A DNA stretch of 64,000 nucleotides, taken from assembly GCA_037976565.1 (NCBI GenBank), contig CP137685.1:19270449-19334448 (forward strand), written 5' to 3'. This DNA comes from Mesocentrotus franciscanus. Lineage: Eukaryota > Echinodermata > Echinoidea > Camarodonta > Strongylocentrotidae. The notes beneath the pieces were generated by a model. That model had not been told where the DNA came from, ran no database searches, and saw only the letters and a program-made list of their open reading frames with translations. A program made the translations under genes and the position numbers. Positions 25,487 to 39,048 of the stretch are shown here, in pieces. The stretch's first letter is position 1; each line of letters opens with the position of its first letter.

Positions 25487-28400
25487 TCAATCACAAGTTT
25501 GCAGTCTTCTATCTCTTATGTACATAGTTGATATCAATCGCAAATAAGTTGCGATTAATATCAACTCATTATTGAAAATACTTATTTTCAGTTCAGTGGT
25601 CCTGGTCCTGGTATGGAATTGAATTTCGTGAGAAGCTGTGTACATCCTAGGATCGTTTTCTTCTTCTTCCAGCTATTGTATTTACAAACCAAACTCGTAT
25701 AGCAGATGTTCTTTATTTATCCTTTATATTTATTTATTTCATTACCGGGCATAAAGATTACAACCTTCAATGAATTCCATACTTACAGGGCGATGGGGGT
25801 GAAGCATTGTGATCTCATAAATGTGTAACCGTTTACATTATACAGGTATACCTTGAATATTTTTCAAATGAGTTTTAAAATTCAATACCATGAGTTTCGA
25901 GACATTTTTAGAGGGTTAATTATATTACGTAAGAGAGAAGAGGGAAGGATCGTAAAGAAGAAGAATCGAAAATGCTGAAACGAGAAATGAAAATAGATCA
26001 AGAAATAAGGGGAAGAATAATAATACGAGAAAGGTGAATAATAAGGTGATGGTGATTAATAATTATGAAGAAGTATAAGAAGGAGGATAAGGAGGGTGAA
26101 ATGTGTCTTCGACTTGTCTTTGTTTTCTGTCAAAAAAATCTTCCCTGATGGCAAATTTCCCCTGGTCCCATTTCATATTTCATTCTTGGGTCCCTCATAA
26201 TCGCTCGGTCTTTCATCATAAGTCAAATATGAATACTAGGGTTGTGTAACTTTTTTTCTTCTCCTCGTCTGTCCCCCAAACGTCTTCTATACTTGTCACT
26301 AACGGGACGACAAGTGCATGACACAAGACCATTGCTCCCCATCTCCCGCCGCCGGGTCTACCGGTCTGTGTTTTAGAAAACCCCAAACGGCGCTATCGCA
26401 TTTGGGGAGCAACATAGTTGTTGTGTTCTTCACCGCGGGAAGGCTCCCGCGCCAACACACAGGTCCGACCGTGAAAGAGAAAAAAAGTACAGCATAAACA
26501 AGCCCGGGGCTGTATTAACAGAAATATCAACTAAATTATAATACAATACGTGTTCATCGAGCATTAGTCAAACCACGGGGGGACATTTCGCCAAAATAGA
26601 CGGATTGACAATTCCCATGTTATAGACAAAAAAGTACTTTTTTTCTTCTCACATTCTTCATCTCTTCGTCATAAATGACAATCTAATAAGCAATTTAATA
26701 ATCCAATCGCTGCGTTGATTTTGTTTTGTTGAATAGCAAATACGGCTCCCTCGGAGATATTCAAATTACATCCATTTCTTGTCGCCTGTTATAAACGACG
26801 GCGCCTTTTCTTAATTGCGAGTTGCTATAATGGACACGGCGGATTGGACCGTGAAGTTCGTCGAACTGGTTCGTTACACCTTTTTTTTTCATTCGATTTC
26901 CCATCGAGCACGTCCATGCGGAGATTTTAACGGATTCAGTCAGGAATTTACGTTTCCTTATCGCACAAGGAAAGTAAATGTCTGCATAGACAGCAACAAT
27001 ATCCAAGCCCCATTCCATCTCAATGATTATACTTGTCTTTAAAGCTACATTTTAGAGGACCACTTATTAAATTTCATTTTGCTCCGTATATATAAAACTA
27101 TTGCAACTTTAAATCCCCCAAAATGCGCTTTAAAAAGGAAGAAAAAAGAGTAAAAGTCGCTCATAAATAGAGTGAACTTACATATACCTACGGGCCTTGA
27201 TATTCATGCCGTGACATAATATATTGTCTTCATGAATCTTCAGTTGATACATTATGGTTAAATTGCATTCACTTTGTACAAAATAGAAACTCCGTGAGTT
27301 CCCCCATTGTTTCCGATCGAGACAGGATCGAATTAAAGAACAAAATCTTCGTATGGACACACCCTTACATGACGGCGGTATGTCTTCCGCAATGTACCTC
27401 TTGCCTGCGCGCCTGCGAGAAGGGGGCAACGGATAGGGGTCGGGCCGCCGTGTTTAGATTATTTGCTTTTACTCAATCAAACGAATCTCATGCCTATTTC
27501 ACTTTCAATATGTTTAATTTCCCAATGCACTATGTGACTTTTTCAATAAAGAGCACTAGCAATTTTAGAAGTCAGAAAAATTAAGTTTTAAAGTGTAAAT
27601 CTTAAACTAATGTGGATTTGCAATTACAATCACATGTCTCTTGTTCACGCAAAGTCCCCTTTCCCATTTTCTCTTCTCCAATTTCTCCATAATAATTATA
27701 ATAAACTTTGATAAGTGTATTTTAAAATGTTTTCCGGCGATTTTCGTTTACTCTGTCTTATTCTCGTTCACTGCTTTTACTTATTTTTTTCCAAATCAAA
27801 ATAACTTTAATTTTCAGTATAAGACAACCTTTACATCTTAGTTAAAATAAAACTTTTGATAAATTGAACCCATTATTTTTTGAGGAATTCTCCTCAGTAT
27901 TTTGCATGGTGTACTATTTTTTTTCTTGTCAAAATTTCCAAAATAGCCTTGAGCAACTGAATTTATACCGTACATTTACAGAACAGACGCGAAAGATCTT
28001 TGCATCTTTGGTACGAGTTACACATACTGTATTGCCATAGCAATCAGAGCCCGCAGCCTTATCACAATACCCGACATGCACTTAATATGACTGTGATGGG
28101 GGTAATTGCGTTGATATGTCAGACCAAAATGACCATGGTCTTGCAAAACGAAAAAAGAAATCTATTCTGATGCCAGAAGTTTACTTTTGTGAAAACGAAA
28201 ACTTTGTGCGACGGCCGGTGTTATTATTCAAAATGTACCATTAAGAATAGTAAGCGAGAGGCACGGGCAAACGGATGGAATACATCAAGCGAGATTTTAT
28301 TTTGACAAAATTGCCACCATTTACATGGCGTGAACCTCGCTGATGTTGACCTGTATTTCATATTGAACTATTTGGGACCAAAGGCCGAGGAAAACACCTG

Positions 28401-28799
28401 CGTTATTTGTAAGGAAAAAACTATGTATATTAGTTTTTAATTGGTTTGTATTCTATCGGAATATATGCACGTTTTGTGTTGGTTTGATATTATCCATAGC
28501 CTAAAATTTCACTATTGTAATTCGGTTTAAGCGCTTGAAAGACTGGGCCTATGTAATCATATTGAAAGGGGATTAAATTTGCGTTAATAAAATGTTGTAC
28601 ATGTTCTTCTTGAATATTTTGAATAAATACAGAGAGACATCGAGGAGACTAGGTAGGACCATACGAGGTCCTTGGTAGGACTTTACCGCATTTAGGAGAC
28701 CTATAATATTGTAATATCTATTTTGATGTTCTCCTACCGGTTCAATAATGATCTATGGAATATAATGGTGATTACGATCTATCTATATATCAGTGCATG
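25487..28799. other. no gene seen
   Basis: AT-rich sequence. A more GC-rich stretch at 26330-26470 contains short inverted blocks (GGGGAGCAAC and TTGCTCCCC). A polypyrimidine stretch lies near 26880. None of the open frames shows a recognisable domain. Confidence 0.45.
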
Positions 28800-29110
28800 C
28801 ATTAACGGCAAACTGATTATCATTTTCCTCATCATTATCATCATCACCATCGTCATCGTCACCATTGATATCACCATCATCATCACCACCACCACTACCC
28901 CACCACCACCATCACCATCGTTATAATCATTACCATCACTATCATCTCCACCACCACCATCACCATCGTTATAATCATTATCATCACCATCATCGCCACC
29001 ACCACCATCACCATCGTTATAATCATTATCATCACCATCATCGCCACCACCACCATCACCATCGCCCATCACTATCACCCTCATCACCACTTCCATTTCC
29101 ATCACCATCG
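28800..29110. repeat. CAT/CAC-rich minisatellite with perfect 48-bp period
   Basis: The block ATCACCATCG starts at 28911, 28959, 29007 and 29055, exactly 48 bp apart, inside a wider (CAT)n/(CAC)n tract. His/Tyr-rich (plus) and Asp/Gly-rich (minus) open frames across it are products of the repeat and are not annotated as genes. Confidence 0.9.
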
Positions 29111-29965
29111 CCACCTCTACCCATGGACCATGCTCTACCCCTCATCATCTTCTCCAGGCCACAAAGCATACTTTGTATGACGCCTGTCAAATAATCCTCA
29201 CTTGCGTGACTTGTTACTACATCATTAGCAACAGACAGACAATTGCCATGGCAACTGGACATCTTAACGTCCTTGACAACTGGTCCTTCATTGTCTTCTC
29301 TGTCCACTCCTTATTTGTACAAGCGGGTGGAAGAACTCGACGTCTCGACGACAGGATAGTTGGGGTGACGAGCTTCGCTCCTCCGTTCGCTCCGCATCAA
29401 AAAATCGTCACTAATCTACGTGGAGGAGACACCTCTTGGTGAAAATTTGCCTTAATATTTGCTGGAGATGGACAAACTTTGGTTTGAAGATACCCTTTCT
29501 CACTTCACATTATTTACTTTGTCTTTCTTTTATCTATATAATGAAAAATGCTTTCAATTTTCTCGAATTAGATCTATATTTTCTAATTTATCGTTTAAAG
29601 GTACGAAATGGCTTTCTTTCTGATTCATTGACTACTATTTGTCATTTAAATGGAGTATACTAGTTCTGAGAAAAGTATTAAAAATGTGAATCGAATGGCG
29701 GGCGCCCTAGCGGGATATGAATTGTTGTATTTTCGCAATCAAACTTGAATTTAAATAGTATTTGAGGAATGTTGGAAAATATAAAGCAGACGTAAGAATA
29801 TCACACGAGCAAATTTTCACAGAAGAAAAGGCAAACCTCTTTGATATTGCAACCTTAAATTTTTGTTTAATATATATACCACAATATTAATTTATGACAC
29901 GTATAAAGATACTTCCATATTCAATGTTTAAACGACCACTTACTTTTCACAGGTTGTTCTCTCTT
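29111..29965. other. no gene seen before the assembly gap
   Basis: AT-rich sequence with no recognised feature. It ends with CAGGTTGTTCTCTC at 29950-29963, which is repeated just after the gap. Confidence 0.45.
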
Positions 29966-30465
29966 NNNNNNNNNNNNNNNNNNNNNNNNNNNNNNNNNNN
30001 NNNNNNNNNNNNNNNNNNNNNNNNNNNNNNNNNNNNNNNNNNNNNNNNNNNNNNNNNNNNNNNNNNNNNNNNNNNNNNNNNNNNNNNNNNNNNNNNNNNN
30101 NNNNNNNNNNNNNNNNNNNNNNNNNNNNNNNNNNNNNNNNNNNNNNNNNNNNNNNNNNNNNNNNNNNNNNNNNNNNNNNNNNNNNNNNNNNNNNNNNNNN
30201 NNNNNNNNNNNNNNNNNNNNNNNNNNNNNNNNNNNNNNNNNNNNNNNNNNNNNNNNNNNNNNNNNNNNNNNNNNNNNNNNNNNNNNNNNNNNNNNNNNNN
30301 NNNNNNNNNNNNNNNNNNNNNNNNNNNNNNNNNNNNNNNNNNNNNNNNNNNNNNNNNNNNNNNNNNNNNNNNNNNNNNNNNNNNNNNNNNNNNNNNNNNN
30401 NNNNNNNNNNNNNNNNNNNNNNNNNNNNNNNNNNNNNNNNNNNNNNNNNNNNNNNNNNNNNNNNN
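29966..30465. other. assembly gap of exactly 500 N
   Basis: A round-number run of N, normally a placeholder of unknown length. The same 14 bp, CAGGTTGTTCTCTC, abuts both edges (29950-29963 and 30466-30479). Confidence 0.99.
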
Positions 30466-33400
30466 CAGGTTGTTCTCTCATGTCTGCTCAAGTGTATTCA
30501 CGATCGAGTTCGCCTCACCCTCCCTCCTTTCCTCACCCTCATTTACGCACCCAACCCCCCTCTCTGGTAGTGACTCTTTCCATCTTTTGGCGTTTATCCT
30601 ATTTCATGTTCCACTTTATCTCCGTTTTTTCTTCTTTCCTTCTCCCTCTCTGTTACACTCTTATTTCCGATTCCCTATATCTTCCACATTTCGAAACGTT
30701 CTAGGTATAAAAAGAAACCTTGATATTCACAATTATTATAATGGACTGCGTTGCAGGGCTTGGCGAAACCAGTTACGGAACAATTACCCAATCAACCGCA
30801 ATAAAAAAACATTAAAAACAAGAATCAAACATATAGCGTTAGCTTCTGACTGAAGGCTAAAAAGTACGTTCTTGCCTTTAAAGGGAATACCACCTGTATC
30901 AAAAGGTCTAGAACAAATTTGATAATCACTTCCCCCTCTCGACACAGTTACAAAAGCCGAGAAAGAAAAACAGTTTGCGTTGTACCGATTCAAAAAGGCT
31001 GAATTTATGGGGGAGGCGCGTTACACGTTTCCGCACTAAAGAGCAAGTGTTTTCTCCCCTTTTTTCTCTCGCTTAACCAAAACGTTATTTGATTCATGTT
31101 TAAATCGAGGAAAATTGGCGAGAAGGGAATGGAGGTGAAACCTCAGTCACACGATTGGCAGTATGTATGCTTGATAAATCTACAGTTTGTTTAAGAGAGG
31201 GTAATATGTGATATTGAGTTTTGCTGAGCTATGTCAACAACGGGCCAACTCCGCCTATGAATGGCCGCGCGGAAGAGTCTAGCTGGCAGCGCGGCGGGAC
31301 GCTCGTTTGCCATTTCTTGTGTGTTTTAGAATTCTTTCTTATTGTCGCTGGTCATTCGTAACTTTTGTCCATGCTCCGCGCGTGGCAATACCCAAGAGAG
31401 TTCGTTCATTCTTTTCTCACTAGCTCTGCTGCTTCAGTCCCTTTCTCTTCCTCTACCCCGGTCCTCTATGTTTCCCATTCCTTCTCAGAAATATGTACGT
31501 CCTCCTCCTACGTTATAAAACGTAAGGCCTATATGAACTAACAGATCAAGTAATTTTGCTACAATACTCGGTCCTTAACTTGAGGTTCCGTGATAATTTG
31601 ACAAAAAAATTCAGCCCATATTGTGCTCTTTGAAGGTTGCCCTTCTGGGTTTGGCGCGCGCAAGGTGGGTTCGTCATGACGCGGGGAGTTCTCGGGCGGC
31701 GCGCGTCTTGTCGAGGTCCCGCGGGACTTTTGAAGCTGGGGGTTCCAGGGTTGTTGGCTGCTCGACCACTCTTCGGCCAAAACGAACCCCCATAATCCCC
31801 ATGGGACCCCATCTCGCTCGAATCTCCAGAGTAAATTATATTTGGATAACGAAATCGCTACCACAAAAAGAGGAGAGCGGAACCATTTGGGATGCAGAGT
31901 AGCCGAAGTGGCCATTCAAACTGCGCACATCGTAATTAAAGGTTCGTATGTCAGCACGCACTGGACGATAATCGGCCATTCATTGAGATATGGTGGAAAA
32001 AGAAAGCGGGCGCTCGTGTTATCGTCTGCTATTTTCACTTAACAAATTCAAACATGAAATCAAAGAGTGAGAAAGAACACCTTGTTAATTGGAGGCGTAA
32101 GGCTCTCTTGGGTCAAATAAACGTGATAAAAAAGAATACTGTTATTGTAACGACGCTTGTCAAATGTTCAATTGAACCCCATTTTCGTCCATAATTTCTT
32201 GATTGACCTTCTTCCGCCCCCAATCTCGTATCCCTCCGCTCTCCTTTCTCATTTCACTCGCTCCTAGCATGCTCCTAGCAGGGATCTCCCTGCTCCTAGT
32301 AAGCGAGGAAGACTTTAAACCAAGGTGAGGCATAGCATAAATTATTCTTTTCCGTGTCACTTTCTTTGACTCTGTATCAGTTTCATTTGTTTCGAAGCCA
32401 TAAAGTTGGAATACTCAAGCTGCCAACGTAAACTGATAAAGCGGTTTTTGTCCATCTTATTTTGACAGCTTTGTCTCATATTTCATTTAAAGCAGCATAA
32501 TTGTGAAAATGCATTGGTTTTTTATACTCCTTTCTTTCTATGTCGGTGCTTCAGAGAGAAATATTTAATTAATTTTCTATGTGATGCAAAATACGACTTA
32601 ACAGCAGTTGCAATACAAACCCAATAATCTCAATTACCAACTAATGTTTTCATGAACGATCCTTGAATCAATTAACAAAGGATGGGTATACTAATTTTAC
32701 TTATACTTATTTTCAGTTCATAAAGATACTAGATTAGACGTTTCTGTCAATACAGAGAAGGTTGAGTTCTTGGAAAGGTGAAAATAAATTGTGAGGTTTT
32801 TTTTCTTCACTCTTTTTATTTTAGTGTGAGATAGTATCATAGAAAACTTTCACCTGAAACGGATGGCTCTTCAAATGCCCTCATATTAGAAATATAACAA
32901 GTAACAGCTAGAGGTTATGTGTGTGTGTGTGTGGGGGTTGTAACATCTTCCCTCACTCTACCGACGTCCCTGGTACCAAGCATCGATATGGGGTTGAGCT
33001 TTTATTAATTTCTCCCTGACGAACATGAAAAACAACCATTCAAATGTCTAATCCCCTGTGAACAGATGCATTAATTCATATTTTTTAGTGAAAACGAGAT
33101 GAATATGATATGAAAATTAATCCGTGAACAGTTAAAGCGTCAGTGCAGAGTACGTCTCCTCATTCTGTCTCGCAATCAACGGTCTCGTTGTGCCGCTTTA
33201 CCAAAAAGTGGGACGGAAGTTTATTGGTAGCGGCTTTCCTCCTATTAAATTCATCATCTCCTCTTCCTCTTTATATATTCTCTATCATATGTGTCATATC
33301 GGAGAATATTTCAATCATATATACATGTATATCTCACAACCTGAAGAAGTATAATCATCATGCGCGGTTTCCAATTAATAAACTTCTAACTGATCTTCAC

Positions 33401-35572
33401 CGCGCACTTCTTTGTCTGCAGGTGCCAGAGAAGAAGAAGAAAGGCTTCGTAAATCGGATTTATGGTGGACGTGTTTTATTAGTTTCCTCTTCTAATCGAG
33501 CGGAAAACTTTTCTTTTCTTTTCTCGGGACGAAAGCGGTGTAAAAAATCAGCTGGGATGGCGTAAAAAACACATCGAAATGCACCAATGAAGTGACTTTG
33601 TTCAAAACCTGGTTCCATTCAGCGGGTTCGTACCAACCACAAGCATGACAGATATGAACGTTTACAGAGCTTGTATATAGACAGGACAATCTATTACATC
33701 TCGTCGAATTCCATTTCATCAATATTGTTTACTTCATTCTCATTTTCCATGACAATCGTGGTAGGAAGGTAGAATTACTTTCGTCGTAGATTTGACTAAT
33801 ATTTTCGTCTATAATGATATATTTATGCGATCATCTTCAGACCATTATTTTCTTAAATTTTATCCATTTTGATCCAACGTTTGACCTGCAAAAATAAGGA
33901 AAGAAATAAAACGAAATAAATTCTTAAACAGCTCATTAAGTAAAACATGAAAATATATCACTGTCGATCTAATCTGCCAGCATTCATTATGTTATATGAT
34001 TATGCGCACCAATTTATTTGAAGAAAAAAGTATATCATCATCTTATCAGTGCAGCAGCGATTGTCATCATTTCTTGCAGATTAAACATTATAAATTAATC
34101 TCAATGATTCACTCATCATCACTGTACAGTGCGTATAAAAAGTATATACAACTTTGGTAGATTCCCATTTACAAGTTATAACCTGTTTGACCTTTAAATA
34201 TATTTCATTTTAAAGAGTAACTAATATCCTGTCTAATGATACCATATTCATAAGTCTGCTGTCACGGATGACTGAGCAGCAGCCTTTAAAAAAAAAGCAT
34301 TGTTAAAATCCTCTTGTACTAAGTTTGGGCTGAAGCAATGTAAGTGGACCAACTTACGCGTTGTTATTTCAGTCGGAAAACAATAACTGAACTTAATCAC
34401 ATTGATTCTGTGCATTTGAATAGAAAGGGTAACAATGCCAAGTCAGACTCAAAGAGGGCTCATTTACAACAAAAATTTATTATATTATCTTTGTAACGAT
34501 GACACAATCTTGGCTTCTTTCGCATTTCTTGTTAAAAGATACTATGTCCCATTGGCAGCCAACATCAAATTCTGTAGAACTTTGCAGGAATTATGAATAT
34601 GTCATGTATGTCCTATCTGTGAAATTTAAACGTTAGCAGTGTCCTAATATTCAAATTATGCAAGGAAACCCGTTTACTTGCTAGACTTCACTGTCAGACA
34701 CTATTGAGTGACTGACTGGCATTTTTTTCTTTGGTAATAACATACATAAAATGAGCTGTAAAGGGTACATGAGCATTTGTCTACATCAATAACCCACTTC
34801 TTGTAATGGCCAAAATTAAACTGATTGAATCTTTGCGCAGCACAAAACGTACGACCATTCGGTACAAGGGTCTGAAAATCAGACTATTACTTTAGTGATT
34901 GCAATCACTAAAGTCGATTCGACAACTAATGGTCGCTAATGGTCGTTATTTTCCCACTTTAAGACATTTTCAAGCCCTTTTTTATGAGGGAAGTTGTAAA
35001 TTAGTATTATCTTTCAAATGTCGTTGGAATTTAACCTTTTCATTTTTTGGGCCTGCAAATGGGACATATAATAGCTTTAAGGCAAGCCTTGACATTTAGT
35101 CAATCAAAATGGACAAAGTTTACTCAAGGTATGCTATCCCTTTTTTCATGCAAGTCTATTGTCAGTATCTTTGGTAGTTATCAACATTTGTGCTTTCTTG
35201 CATTTACCTAATCTTTGAGATAAGTGAACCTCTGAGTTTTCATGTCTGTTCGATAAAAGACCAACATGCTCCACATTCACCTTAGGCATGTGAAATTTGT
35301 AATGGACACGCGAGTAGAGAGAGATCTTAGATATCATGAGACAAGAAATCAGTAGATTTGTTTAAAGGTAAAGACCAGTTTTGGAAACGCCCCTCTCTCA
35401 AAAAATGAAATGGAAGCTCTCATTACCAATCAGGTGAAAGAATATGTTTTGACTAATACGTGATGATACAAATTTTGCCGGGAAAGTCGGGAAACCGCCT
35501 ACTAATTGATATATTTGGTAAATTATTATATCTATTGGGACCAAATAGATATCGCGCACGTGGGCGCGTAGT
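30466..35572. other. no gene seen; local GC-rich patch at 31640-31800
   Basis: Mostly AT-rich. A CpG-rich patch at about 31640-31800 stands out but carries no recognisable exon. A (GT)n run of about 16 bp lies near 32920. A pyrimidine-rich segment lies at 30510-30670. Open frames such as 33143-33565 are not supported by any domain. Confidence 0.45.
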
Positions 35573-35768
35573 CCCATATACATCTTTCTGTGTACAGTGC
35601 TTGTAACTTTACCAAGACTGGGCCAAATTTCTTATCATTTTGATGATTCCAGAACCTTGCAGTACATACCAATACTTATATGCTAGATGATCAACCTTTT
35701 CTGATCGATTCCACAACGTTTCTTTCACAATGCAATCGCATGACCAGAACTGGTCTTTATCTTTAAAA
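35573..35768 (-). repeat. dispersed ~200-bp repeat, copy 2
   Basis: This is the reverse complement of the repeat at 14345-14555, with the FWSCDCIVKET stretch kept open on the minus strand. Class unknown. Confidence 0.7.
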
Positions 35769-35895
35769 TAATTGAAGGTTATCCAGTGGGTTACCATCAT
35801 GCCCAAAGACTATGCTCCTTTTCCCTTCGTCTGCACCAGTTTGCCCTTCTCCACGCCAGACTTTAGGGCCCGCTTGATGAATAGCAGCTTAACTA

Positions 35896-36143
35896 GGCGT
35901 TGTGGCGTGCGCCTGTAATCCAGCTAACAGTGGAAGTTACAAACTGATTCAGCCGAGGACGCAGGTTCGAAACTGAATCGCGTCTTTCGGATGGTGACGT
36001 TAAAGGTCGGTCCCCAGACGTAAATAATCATATCTGATTGATACACGTCTGTAAAAACCCAATACACACACACAGTGGATTGAAACAAGGCCGTGTGAGA
36101 CATTGGATCGCTTTAAACAATAAAGCACTGAAGCATGAAGCAG
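35896..36143 (+). mobile_element. SINE with a 7SL RNA-like head
   Basis: The head at 35896-35926 reads GTGGCGTGCGCCTGTAATCC then AGCTA. This closely resembles the 5' (Alu) domain of vertebrate 7SL RNA, GTGGCGCGTGCCTGTAGTCC then CAGCTA (from memory). A B-box-like GGTTCGAAAC is at 35974-35983. The body (35992-36059) is the one seen at 11679-11753 behind a tRNA-like head. The later conserved S domain of 7SL RNA is absent, so this is not an SRP RNA gene. The 3' part ends in GAAGCATGAAGC near 36130-36141; the right boundary is approximate. Confidence 0.6.
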
Positions 36144-37164
36144 AATTTAACTTTTAAAACGATTTAAGACCAAAGTACAAATGCAGATAACCTGACCCAC
36201 ATTCGGTGCATCAGCCCAAACTTGGTACAAGTTTGATCTACTGACCCGCCAAAGCGAGCAAACCTATAACTCGTGAACATCTTCGGCTTATTATTACTAA
36301 ACCATGGATCGGTAATGTCGGTAATGTATCTATTTATCTCCGATATTTATACAGGGTGGCACATATCACCAATTTGGTGGTCTTCCATGAGGCCCTGTTT
36401 GGTAAGAATAAAACAAATAACAGCAGCAAAAACAAAATAGAGACATACACAAACATATAAACAGTTATAATACAAATTCATTGGTATCCTCATGAAATAA
36501 TTGATCATTTAAAATAAATATGTGAATGGAATTTTCAAATTAAATAGAAAATACATTAAAAAAAATGAAAATAAAATAATGAATAGATGATAACCATGTA
36601 TTTAAAAGAAGAAAAAAAAATGATTGAAAACGTACATTTTTTATAATCTGATATAGCTTGACACACCAAAACTCCATGACTAAACTCAGTACTTTGCACA
36701 ATAAAGTTTATTCTAAATTTCCCATAAAGTCATCAATATCCCTCTCATAATATATTTAAAACCGTGACTAATAATAACGGCATCGCTTAAATGACTTATT
36801 TTTGCATACAGTGAGTGTGCAGCTTCGAAATTCGGTTACATTGCCTTTCATAACACATTGCGTCAGAAGCAAATTTCAAATTCATTTCTTGATGAAATCT
36901 AGAAATAAAAGTTTTCTCATCCTTGTCAGTGAACGTTTACGTCAGGTTAGTAGACTAATAATGACTTGGTGTGAATAATCTATAACAAGGTCAACGGGAA
37001 AATGTATGAATGGGACCATGGGGTTCATTCTCTCCTCGTTCTATGGTTACCATGGAGACAGGTCTAAGTCACACCTATTCTTTCAGGCCCAATTTTTTTT
37101 GTGTTTTTGTGCTGATACCCGAGGCGACATAACGACAACAACGTTTGAGAATAGATTATTTTTC
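36144..37164. other. no gene seen
   Basis: AT-rich. A TTTATACAGGGTGGCACATATC segment at about 36349 resembles TTTATACAGGGTAGTCTCTT at 54530, perhaps a shared retroelement 3' end. No coding evidence. Confidence 0.4.
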
Positions 37165-37445
37165 GCCGTGTGTATCCAAAATTGAGCAACTGCAAGATTT
37201 TGTTGAGTGCAGCGATGTGATGTGGGAAATATGATATTTTTGCAGTGGCTGATTTTGTGGGTTTTTATTTGCGCGTGTAACCGTATAAGCGCCACTGCAA
37301 GATTTTGCTGAATGCAATGATGACGTGGTGTGGAAGGTTGACTTGTTGCAGTATCTGAGTGCGTGTTTTTTTGTTTCAATTTATTTTTTAAATTTTTTAG
37401 CGCGTGTATCCACAACAGCACCACTGCAAGATTTTGCTAATTTAC
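37165..37445. repeat. three-copy imperfect tandem repeat (~105-130 bp)
   Basis: CACTGCAAGATTTTG-like blocks at about 37188, 37293 and 37422 are each preceded by a GTGTATCC- or GTGTAACC-like block. Copies one and two are followed by GTGCAGCGATG- or ATGCAATGATG-like text. Spacings are 105 and 129 bp. Confidence 0.7.
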
Positions 37446-38870
37446 AACAATGCTATCCAGTGTATTAAAAAGTCAATTTCCCCTGATATCTATTATTTGC
37501 ACAATATAGGTGATTACAAAAAAAAATCCATTGCAGAGATACAAATATGGTACTATGATATAATGACACAATAATCTTTTAATAAAATTGCGAATAAATG
37601 GCATTGGCGTGATCAATCAATTATCTAATTTCTGACTATTACTATCGAATTATTACCACTGCTACGCCACTCATTATGGCTATAATAAAACCGATATAAT
37701 TATTACATTGACACTGATATTTATCATTCCCCAAAATGGCTATTAAACCTCATGATAAATTAATTCTTACAAATGACTCCGTTTTCAAACTTCAGTTTTG
37801 TCTAAATATACATTCGTTTAAAAGTATTATAGAAAGAAGAAAAAAAATGTAGGAAACAAAAACCACATGGTTCAACACTTAAACCCGACTCTAAGCACTT
37901 TTGTAAGATGAAGTCTTAACGAAATATCAATAAGGAAAAATACTCGATCACCTTCTAACATCAACATGGCCTGTAGATAATTCTCTCTCTCTCTCTCTAT
38001 GTCATCTCTCCCTATTTTTATGGGGGGATTTCACTTTCTATGTGGGCCTTTTGCAGACAAAGGTGTGCACTATAAAAGTTGGTTATGAAATGAACTAAAA
38101 TTGCCTATACCTAAACCTATATAAAGAGGCCTTACTGAAACTCGTGGGAAAATATCCCCCATCGCTTTCGTCTCCTTCCATCCTTAAAATATCGTGAGAA
38201 ATTCCGTGATATTGATACGGCAATCAAAGCGCCTATCACATAATTTTGAGCCATTTTTAGACGTGAATAATTATACCGAGCTCCCTCCGGGTTCTATAAG
38301 TGTGTGTCATCAAAAGCGACCAACCGTGTTATAGGTTCTTTGTAATCTGTTGACGGTTGACCCTTCCCCTGATTATTACCAGGGAAAAAAAAAGTGGTGC
38401 CTTTTTATGTTTAGAGCGGTCAGTGTGAGGATAATTATCTTTTCATAGTATGATACGAGCCGTAATTAAGTGTTACCGTGCACGCGGTTGAGGATATGGT
38501 GTGGATTAAGTTGTCTTTGACGAGAAAAGTGAAAATTCTCATAGGATTCGAAAATAATTTCAACTGATACAACGGTAAAAAAAAAAGGTTTATTGATAAT
38601 AATAAAAATGGAAGAATGATTTCGAAGTTAGCCTGAAAGCAAATATTGAGCAAAGAATGACGTGCTTTGTCGGGATTGCAATTACACTGTATGAGATAGT
38701 TACCATAGTTTTACCATATTGAAGTGAATTTAATTGAATTTAACTGAATCTGTCATGATAGTAGGCATAGTTTATTACCCCTCTTCACCCCATCTCTTGT
38801 CCACTTCAGGCATGGTTGTATATTTTCACTTTGTTTTGTTCTTTTACTCTTTTAATTCTTTTATCTTTAT
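37446..38870. other. no gene seen
   Basis: AT-rich sequence with a short CT run at 37982-38000. No conserved frame or RNA feature was recognised. Confidence 0.45.
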
Positions 38871-39048
38871 CTTCCCTTTTTTCTTCTTTTTCTTCTTCTT
38901 CTTCTTCTTTTTCTTCTTCTTTTTCTTCTTCTTTTTCTTCTTCTTCTTCTTCGTCTTCTTCTTCTCTTTCTTCTTCTTTTTTTCTTCTTCTTCTTTTCCC
39001 TTCTTCTTCATCGTCTTCATCTTCTTTTCCCTTCTCTTCCTCATCCTC
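38871..39048. repeat. (CTT)n compound microsatellite
   Basis: About 180 bp of TTC/TTTTC repeats. Phe/Ser-rich (plus) and Lys-rich (minus) open frames here are repeat translations and are not annotated. Confidence 0.95.

Noticed and set aside
28779..29307. His/Tyr-rich and Asp/Gly-rich open frames
   Set aside because: Translations of the 48-bp CAT/CAC minisatellite; no start context or domain.
29894..30853. Open frames spanning the N run
   Set aside because: They are open only because N codons are not read as stops.
31546..31915. Open frames over the GC-rich patch, considered as a CpG-island first exon
   Set aside because: Frames are open on both strands because of high GC content; no recognisable protein, TATA box or splice partner was found.
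35896..36143. A genuine 7SL (SRP) RNA gene
   Set aside because: Only the first part of the Alu domain is similar. The conserved S-domain text (GGTGACC...GGAAACGGAGCAGGT type) is absent, and the remainder matches another SINE.
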